Source of the DNA: Cellvibrionaceae bacterium
GTDB taxonomy: Bacteria; Pseudomonadota; Gammaproteobacteria; Pseudomonadales; Cellvibrionaceae
Reading direction: 5' to 3'
Assembly: GCA_025800435.1 (NCBI GenBank)
Contig: JAOXRV010000044.1
Span: 15,836-79,835 of the forward strand
Length of the DNA stretch: 64,000 nucleotides
The notes under the pieces were generated by a model, which did not search any database, was not told the DNA's origin, and was given only the letters and a program-made list of their open reading frames with translations. This document shows positions 47,026 through 54,852 of the stretch, piece by piece. Within the stretch, counting starts at the first letter, position 1, and each line of letters begins with the position of its first letter. Made by a program: the position numbers and the translations under genes.

Positions 47026-48431
47026 TCGGTCTCTTCCAGCTGCAGTTCTTTCAATTTTCGAGTTAGGGTATTGCGCCCCCAGCCCAATAGCGCGGCGGCG
47101 TCACGCTTGCGCCCGGCGGTGTGTTTAAGGGCGGTTTCGATCATCGCCTGCTCAAACTTCGGCAGGGCAATATTTAAAATTTCTTTTTGCCCCTGGGCCA
47201 AGGCGTTATCGGCCCACTGGCGCAGGCCTTTTTCCCAGTCGCCGGCGGCGCTGGTCTCTCCGCTTTCGCTCTGCTGCAGCAGCTCTGGCGGTAAATCCTC
47301 AATATGAATTTCCCGGCTTGAGGCCATTACGGTTAGCCAGCGGCAGGTGTTTTCCAGCTGGCGCACATTACCCGGCCAGTTAAGGGTGCACATATAGCGC
47401 TGGGTTTGGGGGAGCAGCACTTTGGGCTCTACATTTAATTCCAGGGATGCCTTGCGAATAAAGTGCTCGGCCAATTTGGGAATATCCTCTTGGCGCTCGG
47501 CTAAGGTGGGAATATGAATGCGGATAACATTCAGGCGGTGGAATAAATCCTCTCGAAAGCCCCCCTCGGCCACTAACTTTTCAAGATCTTGGTGGGTGGC
47601 GGCAATAATGCGCACATCGACCTTAACCGGAGTATGGCCGCCGACGCGGTAGAATTCGCCATCGGCCAGAACCCGCAGCAGACGAGTTTGGGTATCCGCC
47701 GGCATATCGCCAATTTCATCCAAAAATAGGGTGCCGCTATTGGCCTGCTCAAAGCGCCCCTGGCGCTGATTGGCGGCGCCGGTAAAGGCGCCTTTCTCAT
47801 GGCCGAACAGCTCTGATTCCATCAGGTCTTTGGGGATGGCAGCCATATTGAGGGCGATAAAGGGCTGGCTGCGGCGCGGGCTGTGGCGGTGCAGTGCCTG
47901 GGCCACTAGCTCTTTACCGGTGCCCGACTGGCCGTTAATTAGCACCGTGATATTGGACTGGGACAAGCGCCCAATGGCCCGAAACACCTCCTGCATGGCC
48001 GGTGCTTCACCAATAATTTCCGCATCGCTGGCCTCGCTCTGGCTGGCCTCGCGCACCTGTTCGGCGGCTTGGGTCAGGGCGCGCTGGGTCATCGCCACTG
48101 CCTCGTCGATATCGAAGGGCTTGGGCAGGTATTCAAACGCGCCGCTTTGATAGGCGGACACGGCGCTTTCCAGATCCGAATGGGCGGTCATGATAATGAC
48201 CGGAAGGTCTGGGTGGCGTCGCTGTAATTGTTGCAGCAGATCGAGGCCATCGATACCGGGCATGCGGATGTCGCTGATAACCACTGTGGGTTGGGTTTGT
48301 TCGAGCTGGTTTAGGGCCTCGTCGCCATTGGCAAAGCTCTGGGTTTTAATTTTGGCCTGTTGTAGGGCCTTTTCCAGCACCCAGCGGATACTGCGGTCGT
48401 CGTCGATAATCCAAACGATGGCGTCGCTCAT
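47022..48431 (-). CDS. ntrC: Nitrogen regulator NtrC (NR-I)
   Basis: Sigma-54 activator of 469 residues controlled by NtrB. Receiver 1-120 with the phosphoacceptor Asp in VVISDIRMPGIDG (about 54), AAA+ domain about 140-370 with Walker A GQSGTGKELVAQALH, the sigma-54 contact loop EKGAFTGA and FLDEIGDMPADTQTRLLRVL, and a Fis-type helix-turn-helix at the end (AAALLGWGRNTLTRKLKEL). The ATG overlaps the ntrB stop (ATGA). Target palindromes are visible upstream of glnA and ntrB. Confidence 0.97.
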   Translation of the reverse strand: MSDAIVWIIDDDRSIRWVLEKALQQAKIKTQSFANGDEALNQLEQTQPTVVISDIRMPGIDGLDLLQQLQRRHPDLPVIIMTAHSDLESAVSAYQSGAFEYLPKPFDIDEAVAMTQRALTQAAEQVREASQSEASDAEIIGEAPAMQEVFRAIGRLSQSNITVLINGQSGTGKELVAQALHRHSPRRSQPFIALNMAAIPKDLMESELFGHEKGAFTGAANQRQGRFEQANSGTLFLDEIGDMPADTQTRLLRVLADGEFYRVGGHTPVKVDVRIIAATHQDLEKLVAEGGFREDLFHRLNVIRIHIPTLAERQEDIPKLAEHFIRKASLELNVEPKVLLPQTQRYMCTLNWPGNVRQLENTCRWLTVMASSREIHIEDLPPELLQQSESGETSAAGDWEKGLRQWADNALAQGQKEILNIALPKFEQAMIETALKHTAGRKRDAAALLGWGRNTLTRKLKELQLEETD

Positions 48432-49492
48432 AGGGTTTGCTCCAGATCCTGATGCAAGGGCAAATAAATTGAAAACTGGGTGCGGCCTGGCTCGCTCTCA
48501 CACTCAATTAGGCCGCCGTGCTGGCTGATCAACTGCTGCGAAATGGCCAGGCCCAAGCCGGTGCCAGTGGCGCGGCCGGTGATCATGGGATAAAAAATAT
48601 GATTGAGAAGAGCGTTGGGTATGCCCGGGCCATTGTCGATAATATCGATGCGCACCACCAGCCGATGAAAACGCTTGCCGATAGTAAACTGACGGTGAAT
48701 ACGGCTGCGCAGGGTGATACAGGGCGATTTAACCGCGCTTTCTTGCAGCGCTTGTATCGCATTGCTAAGTACATTGAGCAAGGCTTGGATCAGTTGCTCC
48801 GGGTCTGCTGGCAGATCGGGAATACTGGGGTCGTAATCTTTTACCAGGGTAATACGTTCGCCCACTTCGGCCTGAATAACCGCTAATACTCGCTCCAGCA
48901 CTTCATGAATATTGACCTCGGCGAGCTGCGGCGGCTGGTTGGGGCCAAGCATACGGTCGACCAGATTGCGCAGCCGATCGGCCTCATCGATGATCACCTG
49001 GGTATAGTCGCGCAGCTCTTCTGAGTCCAGCTCTTTGGCCAGTAGCTGGGCGGCGCCGCGAATACCGCCGAGTGGGTTTTTAATCTCATGGGCCATATTG
49101 CGCGCCAGGCTGCGGCTGGTTTCCTGGGCGGTGAGCATAGACTCTTCACGGGAGATGCGCAGCAGTCGATCCAAGGGTTGGATTTCAATCGCCAGGCCCT
49201 GATCGTCGGCCAGTGGGGTTACGCTGTAATCGATGGTCACTTGGCTGCCGTTGGGCAGGCGCCACAGAACCCTGCGCTTGGTGTATTGGTGTTGCTCTTC
49301 CAAGGCTTGGTGCAGGGCGCCAATGGCCTCGGGGTTTTCGTCGAAAAACGATAAAAACGAACTGTTGGCCACCTGCGCCCGGCTGACCGCCAGCAGATCT
49401 TCTGCGGCCGGGTTCATATGTCGCAGGCGCAGGCGCTCGTCGACGATTATGACCGCCGTGCTGAGGCTATCGAGTAGCTGCTGATAATTCAT
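48428..49492 (-). CDS. ntrB: Nitrogen sensor kinase NtrB (NR-II)
   Basis: Cytoplasmic kinase/phosphatase for NtrC, regulated by PII in the family. 354 residues from the ATG at 49492 (MNYQQLLDSLSTAVIIVDE); the frame stays open further up but without similarity. PAS domain about 1-120, HisKA with ARNMAHEIKNPLGGIRGAAQLL, HATPase with LLNVLSNAIQAL, IDNGPGI and GTGLGLAISQQLI. Upstream of ntrC; glnA lies 3.6 kb further upstream on the same strand. Confidence 0.96.
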   Translation of the reverse strand: MNYQQLLDSLSTAVIIVDERLRLRHMNPAAEDLLAVSRAQVANSSFLSFFDENPEAIGALHQALEEQHQYTKRRVLWRLPNGSQVTIDYSVTPLADDQGLAIEIQPLDRLLRISREESMLTAQETSRSLARNMAHEIKNPLGGIRGAAQLLAKELDSEELRDYTQVIIDEADRLRNLVDRMLGPNQPPQLAEVNIHEVLERVLAVIQAEVGERITLVKDYDPSIPDLPADPEQLIQALLNVLSNAIQALQESAVKSPCITLRSRIHRQFTIGKRFHRLVVRIDIIDNGPGIPNALLNHIFYPMITGRATGTGLGLAISQQLISQHGGLIECESEPGRTQFSIYLPLHQDLEQTL

Positions 49493-49520
49493 ACTAAGCC
49501 CTGAGCTTGCCGTGTTGCCG

Positions 49521-49538
49521 CAGCGGTGATCACTGCTG
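49521..49538. promoter_or_regulatory. Near-palindrome just upstream of ntrB
   Basis: CAGCGGTGATCACTGCTG is a dyad matching at 16 of 18 positions, 29-46 bases before the ntrB ATG. It could be an operator. Its sequence is unlike the NtrC motif. Function unassigned. Confidence 0.3.
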
Positions 49539-49716
49539 GTGCATGTGCACTTAACAGTGCTGTCGCAGGGAGGAGTTGCAAAAACCAAACCAATTGCTAA
49601 AAATTTAGAGTGTTTTTATTAACTCATTGTTTTATAAGGTTGTTTTTGAGCTGTCGAGACAGGCCCAAGTCAGCGCGGGACAGTTCCCAGGGCCAGTGTA
49701 GTCGATTGCAGGGAGG

Positions 49717-49735
49717 TGCGCACTATAATGGTGCA
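49717..49735. promoter_or_regulatory. NtrC-like site in the ntrB upstream region
   Basis: TGCGCACTATAATGGTGCA fits the NtrC dyad (GCAC-Y-N5-R-GTGC) and resembles the two sites before glnA. It lies 225 bases upstream of ntrB, in a 388-base gap without genes. The remaining part of the gap holds the dyad at 49521 and a stem at 49844. Confidence 0.5.
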
Positions 49736-49843
49736 TATTGATTGGCTGGCTGGGTTTTATGGCGGGTATCAGCACAACTGACCGGGGGAGGGATTGCCTT
49801 TTTAGTCAAAAGGGGGCGGCCTGAAGATGCAAAGCTCGCCCTG

Positions 49844-49873
49844 GCCGAGCAGTAGCGGCAGCTACTGCTCGGC
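49844..49873 (-). terminator. Perfect 13-bp stem after the PEP-CTERM-like gene
   Basis: GCCGAGCAGTAGC and its exact complement with a four-base loop, seven bases past the stop of the gene at 49881. No T-run follows on the minus strand, but a T-rich stretch follows on the plus strand. Likely a transcription end or mRNA-stabilising stem. Confidence 0.55.
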
Positions 49874-49880
49874 GTCTTGT

Positions 49881-50579
49881 TTAGGTTTTTTTACGTCGCC
49901 GCTGGCCTACCAAACCGATCAGCGTCAGGCCCAGTAGGGCAAGCGCCACAGGCGGTAAACTTGGTACTTGCGCGGCTGCGGCTGGAGCGCTAGCGGCAGC
50001 GGCTGAAATCTGGTAGAAAAAATTATAGGCTGCGCCGCCGGCAGCACCTGCAACGCCGTTGGAATAGTTGTAGCGCAGTGCTGCAGTCGACGGGCCTGGC
50101 AAGCTGCCGGGCAGGCGGTAGCTGCCGCTACTGTTACTGGCATAGACACAGAAAAAATAGTTACCTGGGCCGATTGCGGCGCTGCCACCGCTGATTAGAA
50201 AATTATTCTGGCTCAGGCTGGGAGGTGAGGTGATAAAGCTAACAGAACTGCTGCCACTGCTGTTTAGGCTGAGGCTACCTTCATCAATCACCGGATAGCC
50301 ACTGGCGTCACTGCGTATACCGTAGCGAAAACCACTACCAGCCGATTGATCATCGGCAATTAGGCTAATGCCGCTGAGGCTGACCCAGGTGCTGGCGTTA
50401 AAGGGCAGGCACAGCACTTGACCGCTGTCAGTAGCGTCGGTGAAGCTATTGATTAAGCCAGCCGCTGGCGGGTTGGGCAGGGTTAGTGGCGAGCTGGGAA
50501 TGGTGTCTGCCAATAGTAGTGGTTGGCTAAAGCTGTGGGCTGAAATCAGTAACAGCCCCAAGGTAAATATTCTAAGCAT
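49881..50579 (-). CDS. Exported protein with PEP-CTERM-like sorting tail
   Basis: 232 residues. Signal peptide about 1-18 (MLRIFTLGLLLISAHSFS), a Ser/Gly-rich beta-type body without a family I recognise, an Ala-rich spacer, and a tripartite C-terminus: VPSLPP motif, hydrophobic helix VALALLGLTLIGLVG and the basic end QRRRKKT. This is the layout of exosortase substrates, with P-S-L-P in place of P-E-P. No exosortase is in the window. Between ntrB and a DUF4124 gene, with an NtrC-like palindrome upstream at 50700. Surface or extracellular role inferred. Confidence 0.7.
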   Translation of the reverse strand: MLRIFTLGLLLISAHSFSQPLLLADTIPSSPLTLPNPPAAGLINSFTDATDSGQVLCLPFNASTWVSLSGISLIADDQSAGSGFRYGIRSDASGYPVIDEGSLSLNSSGSSSVSFITSPPSLSQNNFLISGGSAAIGPGNYFFCVYASNSSGSYRLPGSLPGPSTAALRYNYSNGVAGAAGGAAYNFFYQISAAAASAPAAAAQVPSLPPVALALLGLTLIGLVGQRRRKKT

Positions 50580-50699
50580 AGTCTAGTCCTTTATAAGTTG
50601 ACTAAACACGATTATCCAGCTGTGTTAGTTGGTCAATCAATACCCAGTTTTTGTGGTTATTCAGAGGTTAGGCTCTTAAATATCTTTTGCGCCACCTTT

Positions 50700-50716
50700 T
50701 GCACCGCAATGGTGCG
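50700..50716. promoter_or_regulatory. NtrC-like palindrome upstream of the PEP-CTERM-like gene
   Basis: TGCACCGCAATGGTGCG, perfect GCACC-N5-GGTGC dyad fitting the NtrC motif, 121-137 bases before the ATG at 50579 and just past the DUF4124 stop. I find no clear -24/-12 element below it, so a terminator stem is the alternative. A half copy of the dispersed repeat end (50655-50668) lies beside it. Confidence 0.35.
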
Positions 50717-50725
50717 CGCACTGAT

Positions 50726-51538
50726 TTAGTCTTGGTCATTGCTGTCCTCAGCGCCCTCGGCGGTATCCGGTGCGCTTGCACTCTCTGATTCGGGCGCATC
50801 ATTTTCAGCAGCTTCTTCAGCAGCTTCGGCCTCTTCGTTTTCTGGCTTGGTTTGTTCGGCATCACTGGCCTCGGGTGTTGGCCCGTCTGCCGCTTGCTCG
50901 GTGTCACCGTCGCTCGATGTCTGTTGTTGGTCTTCTGCTAGAGGCTCCAGCTCACTTTCGTCTGCGGATGCTTGGCGCAGTAGAGATGAGGGCCGATGAA
51001 CGTAGATAGTGGCCGACTCGCTGGTGGCCACGGTGGCCCCAGTGGCGCTGCGCAGGCGCGCTTGTAGTTTGTGGGTGCCTTGGGGTATCTCTTTTATTTT
51101 GGCTTTGCCATTGCTGCTGGCCAGTAGTTTGCCATTGTGCAGCAGCTCTATTTTTAGCCCTGTTTTGGCGTTGGCTAGGGCCTGATTTACCGCGCTTTGG
51201 TCGGCGCTATTGGAGTTGATATTCACCTCGAATTTGGCTTCTACCGATAAGTCGCGCAGCCCAGCCGTCAGGTGGCTTTGGTGCTTGGGGCTAAGCAGGT
51301 ACAGGCGGTATACGGGTTTAAAAAAGGGCGCGGCTTTGGCTTTGGGCTTGTTTTTTAAGTCCATTGCCTGGCTGCGATTGAGCTCGGGTAGATTCACCAG
51401 CTCAGATTTTTGCTGCTTGCTGGGTTTGTCGCTGTAGCTGATATTGCCGTGTTCATCGACGGTTTTATATATCTGTCCCCAGCTTGGGCCTGTGGCGATG
51501 ATCAGTGCAATGGCAAAGCTGTATTTGATGATATTCAC
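50726..51538 (-). CDS. DUF4124 domain protein with acidic tail
   Basis: 270 residues, GTG start (VNIIKYSFAIALIIATGPSWG signal peptide, about 1-21). DUF4124 motif QIYKTVDEHGNISYSDKPS directly after cleavage. Middle domain (about 75-185) reads like an Ig-like beta sandwich (GLKIELLHNGKLLASSNGKAKIKEIPQGTHKLQARL). The last 75 residues are low complexity, rich in Glu, Ala, Ser and Asp (SDAEQTKPENEEAEAAEEAA). The family is periplasmic and of unknown function; often found beside glnA and ntrB in gammaproteobacteria, as here. Confidence 0.88.
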   Translation of the reverse strand: MNIIKYSFAIALIIATGPSWGQIYKTVDEHGNISYSDKPSKQQKSELVNLPELNRSQAMDLKNKPKAKAAPFFKPVYRLYLLSPKHQSHLTAGLRDLSVEAKFEVNINSNSADQSAVNQALANAKTGLKIELLHNGKLLASSNGKAKIKEIPQGTHKLQARLRSATGATVATSESATIYVHRPSSLLRQASADESELEPLAEDQQQTSSDGDTEQAADGPTPEASDAEQTKPENEEAEAAEEAAENDAPESESASAPDTAEGAEDSNDQD

Positions 51539-51639
51539 AGTGCGGGCCCCAGTTGGTGTTTAAGTGTTAAGGTAGCTTAAGACTGTAGTTTAAACGATTT
51601 GTGCCCCATGCTGCTTTCAATAGGCTGTTAGCACCCACA

Positions 51640-52698
51640 TTAGTCGAGCGGGTTTTTCATAAACTTAAGCAGGGCCTCGGGTAAACTGCTGCAGTCAGCT
51701 TTGGCGGCCAGTTCATCCACCTCGGCCGAGTTGGCCGTATGCCAGTAGAGCACGGTTTTATCGCTGTGATTGGCGCAGTAGTTCAGCACGCCGGCGGCGG
51801 CCTTGGCGGTGTAGGTGGGCTCTAGCTTGAGTTTGGTGTGCTTAAACATTTGCTGGGCCCACTCGCCATCGGTACTGGGGTGGCCGTAGCCTTTACCGTA
51901 AAAATTGTGCTGCAGCTCTACAGTGGGCAGTTCAACGCCTTTGAGGCTTGGGTCTAATCTACACAGGTAACGATAGCAATCGGCCTGTAACTTGGTAATG
52001 GTGGCCTCGGTGCAAATGGGCAGTGGCCCCAGGTGCGAGGGTGCAACTCTGACCCCGACAGTGCGGGTCTTTAGCCCCGCCAGACGACAACCTAAACTTA
52101 ATCCGGCGAGGGTTGCGCTGGAGCCAACCGGGCAGAAAATAGTATCCGGCTCGGGCGAAAGCCCGGCTTGTACTTGTTGGCGCAGCTCAAAAGCGGCGTT
52201 GACAAAGGCGATACAGCCAGCCAGGTTGGAGCCGCCCGCCGGCAGATGGTAAGTATTGTTGCTATGAATGAGTTTATCCCAGTAAAACTGCAGTGCGGTA
52301 TTGAATAGCCCGCCCCGATAGTTGAGCTTGGCATTAAAGCGGTGCATTAATTTGAGGTTGCGCTGCACATAGGGGCTAAGGGGCTGCTCGAACAGGTAGA
52401 TCTCAACCGGAATATCCATCTGCAAACCATAGATAGCAGTCGCCACCCCGTGGTTAGTGCCAATGCCCCCCATGGTCACCAGCTTCTTCTTGCCCGAGCG
52501 AAAAAAGTCCGCCAGCACAAAATCCAGTTTGCGCACTTTATTGCCGCCGTACAGTGTATTGGTCTTATCGTCCCGTTTTATCCACAAATTGGGCGCCAAC
52601 TGGGTCGCCGGCTCCACTGGCGTAGGCAACTTGGCAATCGCCACCACCGGCACCTTCTCCTCCAGGCCCGGAAACGCACTAAAAAGGGGATAATTCAT
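51640..52698 (-). CDS. PLP-dependent ACC deaminase/D-cysteine desulfhydrase-like enzyme
   Basis: 352 residues from the ATG at 52698; the open frame begins four codons earlier at a TTG. Fold-type II PLP enzyme: NLWIKRDDKTNTLYGGNKVRKLDFVL carries the Schiff-base Lys, TMGGIGTNHGVATAIYG, LPAGGSNLAGCIAFVNAAFEL and FCPVGSSATLAGLSLG bind the cofactor. Likely acts on D-cysteine or another small amino acid, releasing ammonia; substrate unproven. Sits between glnA and the DUF4124 gene, so nitrogen salvage is conceivable. Confidence 0.85.
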   Translation of the reverse strand: MNYPLFSAFPGLEEKVPVVAIAKLPTPVEPATQLAPNLWIKRDDKTNTLYGGNKVRKLDFVLADFFRSGKKKLVTMGGIGTNHGVATAIYGLQMDIPVEIYLFEQPLSPYVQRNLKLMHRFNAKLNYRGGLFNTALQFYWDKLIHSNNTYHLPAGGSNLAGCIAFVNAAFELRQQVQAGLSPEPDTIFCPVGSSATLAGLSLGCRLAGLKTRTVGVRVAPSHLGPLPICTEATITKLQADCYRYLCRLDPSLKGVELPTVELQHNFYGKGYGHPSTDGEWAQQMFKHTKLKLEPTYTAKAAAGVLNYCANHSDKTVLYWHTANSAEVDELAAKADCSSLPEALLKFMKNPLD

Positions 52699-52870
52699 CA
52701 GTTGGCTCAAACTAAAGTATTAAAATTGCAGGCATTTTAAACATATCCAGGTATAAAGTAGTAGCTGTAAATAACCAGACTTCATATGCAGCATCAAAGA
52801 AGAATACTTGTTCAGGCCGTTAAAATTGGTGGCTCCGATGCCGAGCCTTGTGGTGGTGGCAATTTATTTT

Positions 52871-53077
52871 CAAACAGTAGGCATAACAAAGCAGCCCAAA
52901 AACGCGCAAGCGAATCACAAGACTAGAAGCGCCACCGCCCAACCGGCAAGCAACGCTTGCCAACTCTTGGCAGGAGGCCAAAGCGAGAGCGGAGGGCCAA
53001 GCAAAATCGCATTTTGCGCCGGCGCGCAGCGAACGGCGTTTGCAAATCATCTTGGATGATGATTTGCAAACAGTAGG
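52871..53077. repeat. Structured repeat-like element bounded by direct repeats
   Basis: CAAACAGTAGG occurs at 52871-52881 and 53067-53077, bounding 185 bases that hold several hairpins: GGCAAGC/GCTTGCC (52945-52961) and a perfect 14-bp stem with a six-base loop, GTTTGCAAATCATC (53038-53051) with its complement (53058-53071). Both strands have short open frames with Cys/Arg-rich translations and no family, so I reject them as genes. Looks like a non-coding mobile repeat downstream of glnA. Confidence 0.55.
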
Positions 53078-53087
53078 TAAAGAACAC

Positions 53088-53116
53088 ACAAAAAAAAGGC
53101 CCCAATAGGGGCCTTT
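53088..53116 (-). terminator. Rho-independent terminator of glnA
   Basis: Stem AAAGGCCCC/GGGGCCTTT with a four-base loop, followed on the minus strand by eight T. Starts 18 bases after the glnA stop. Confidence 0.9.
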
Positions 53117-53134
53117 GTAAGTACTGCGATGCGT

Positions 53135-54541
53135 TTATACAGAGTAGTACATATCAAACTCAACGGGGTGAGTGGTTTGCTCAACCCGGTGTACATCGTC
53201 CATTTTCAGTTCAATGTAGGCATCGATCATATCGTCGGTGAACACGCCGCCACGGGTCAGGAACTCGCGGTCGCCGTCGAGGCAGTCCAGGGCTTCGCGC
53301 AGGCTGCCGGCCACGGTGGGGATGGCCAGGGCTTCTTCGGCGGGCAGGTCGTACAGATCCTTATCGGCCGCATCGCCGGGGTGAATCTTGTTTTGTACAC
53401 CGTCCAGGCCGGCCATCAACATGGCGGCAAAGCACAGGTAGGGGTTGGCGATTGGGTCGGCAAAGCGCGCTTCAATACGTTTGCCCTTAGGTGAGGCAAC
53501 GTAGGGAATGCGAATGGAAGCAGAGCGGTTGCGGGCGGAGTAGGCCAGCATTACCGGGGCTTCAAAGCCTGGGATCAAACGCTTGTAAGAGTTGGTGCCA
53601 GGGTTAGAGAAGGCGTTAATGGCTTTGGCGTGCTTGATGATACCGCCGATGTAGTACAGCGCGGTTTCGCTCAGGCCAGCGTAGCCGTTACCGGCAAACT
53701 GGTTCTCGCCGTCTTTCCAGAAAGACTGGTGTACGTGCATACCAGAGCCGTTATCGCCAACCACGGGCTTGGGCATAAAGGTCGCGGTTTTGCCATAGGC
53801 GTGGGCGACGTTGTGCACGCAGTATTTAAGAATCTGTACTTCGTCAGCTTTTTTGACCATGGTGTTAAACACTACCCCAATCTCACACTGGCCAGAGGTG
53901 GCCACTTCGTGGTGGTGTACCTCAACGTCCAGGCCCATGGCCTCCATGGCGTTACACATGGCACCGCGAATGTCGTGCAGGCTGTCTACTGGGGGTACAG
54001 GGAAGTAGCCGCCTTTAACGCGTGGGCGGTGGCCCATATTGCCGTCGGCAAAGTCGCGGTGGCTTGACCAGTGGGCCTCTTCCGAGTTGATCTCATAGCC
54101 GCAGCTGCCCATTTCGTCTTTCCACTTCACATCGTCAAACACGAAGAACTCTGGCTCAGGGCCGAAGAAGGCGGTATCGCCAAGGCCGGTAGATTTCAGG
54201 TACTCTTCGGCGCGCTTGGCGACCGAGCGGGGGTCGCGCTCATAGCCCTGCATGGTAGAGGGCTCAACGATATCGCAGCGCACAATCACGGTGGGCTCGT
54301 CGGTGAAGGGGTCCATTACCGAGGCTTCGTCATCGGGCATTAAAATCATGTCGGATTCGTTAATGCCTTTCCAGCCGGCGATGGAGGAGCCATCGAACAT
54401 CTGACCGTCTTCAAAGAAGTCTTCGTCGACTGCTTTGGCGGGAATGGTTACGTGCTGCTCTTTACCTTTGGTGTCGGTAAAGCGCAGGTCTACCCAGCGG
54501 GCTTCATTTTTTTCGATCAGCTTCAGAGTGTTCTCTGACAT
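53135..54541 (-). CDS. glnA: Glutamine synthetase, type I
   Basis: Dodecameric ATP-dependent ligase making glutamine from glutamate and ammonia. 468 residues from the ATG at 54541 ([12 protein letters not shown]), preceded by GGAGG; the open frame continues upstream through the promoter and is not used. Motifs: [83 protein letters not shown] and [10 protein letters not shown]. The adenylylation Tyr is in [11 protein letters not shown], the GSI-beta mark. Behind a sigma-54 promoter with NtrC sites. Confidence 0.98.
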   Translation of the reverse strand: MSENTLKLIEKNEARWVDLRFTDTKGKEQHVTIPAKAVDEDFFEDGQMFDGSSIAGWKGINESDMILMPDDEASVMDPFTDEPTVIVRCDIVEPSTMQGYERDPRSVAKRAEEYLKSTGLGDTAFFGPEPEFFVFDDVKWKDEMGSCGYEINSEEAHWSSHRDFADGNMGHRPRVKGGYFPVPPVDSLHDIRGAMCNAMEAMGLDVEVHHHEVATSGQCEIGVVFNTMVKKADEVQILKYCVHNVAHAYGKTATFMPKPVVGDNGSGMHVHQSFWKDGENQFAGNGYAGLSETALYYIGGIIKHAKAINAFSNPGTNSYKRLIPGFEAPVMLAYSARNRSASIRIPYVASPKGKRIEARFADPIANPYLCFAAMLMAGLDGVQNKIHPGDAADKDLYDLPAEEALAIPTVAGSLREALDCLDGDREFLTRGGVFTDDMIDAYIELKMDDVHRVEQTTHPVEFDMYYSV

Positions 54542-54625
54542 CTTAAACCTCCAGGGGGCTATTGGTCTTGACTGATAATAATGATGTGGCACAAGGCCAG
54601 TTTTATTGCTACTGCACTTGAGTTC

Positions 54626-54640
54626 GCAAATAGTGTGCCA
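54626..54640 (-). promoter_or_regulatory. Sigma-54 promoter of glnA
   Basis: Minus strand TGGCACACTATTTGC matches the -24/-12 consensus TGGCAC-N5-TTGC exactly, 85-99 bases before the glnA ATG. Together with the upstream NtrC sites this is the classical nitrogen-starvation promoter. Confidence 0.9.
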
Positions 54641-54701
54641 GCTTGCCAGGGCCTTAAAAGCCGGGGTTTTAAGGGGTCTGATCAATTAGCGACCACTGTG
54701 G

Positions 54702-54750
54702 GCGCACCATTTTGGTGATGGCGCCAATTTGGTGCGCTTATTTGGTGCGC
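54702..54750 (-). promoter_or_regulatory. NtrC enhancer sites upstream of glnA
   Basis: GCGCACCATTTTGGTGATG (54702-54720) and GCGCCAATTTGGTGCGC (54721-54737) are adjacent dyads of the NtrC type, followed by a half site TTTGGTGCGC (54741-54750). Their centres are roughly 70-100 bases upstream of the -24 element, a usual enhancer distance. Confidence 0.8.
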
Positions 54751-54852
54751 GACGCCTTGAATTGGTTCAAGGTGAGAATTTAAGCCGGCTGGATTATAAT
54801 CGCCGCCTTTGGGGCCCTAGGGCCATGTTCTCTATCAAGCAATAGCCATCTT

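Noticed and set aside
52808..53089. Open frames on both strands downstream of glnA
   Set aside because: They cover the hairpin-rich element, are Cys/Arg/Ser-rich with no domain, and have no ribosome site.
54542..54685. 48-residue N-terminal extension of glnA
   Set aside because: It would translate the sigma-54 promoter; the conserved start follows GGAGG at 54541.
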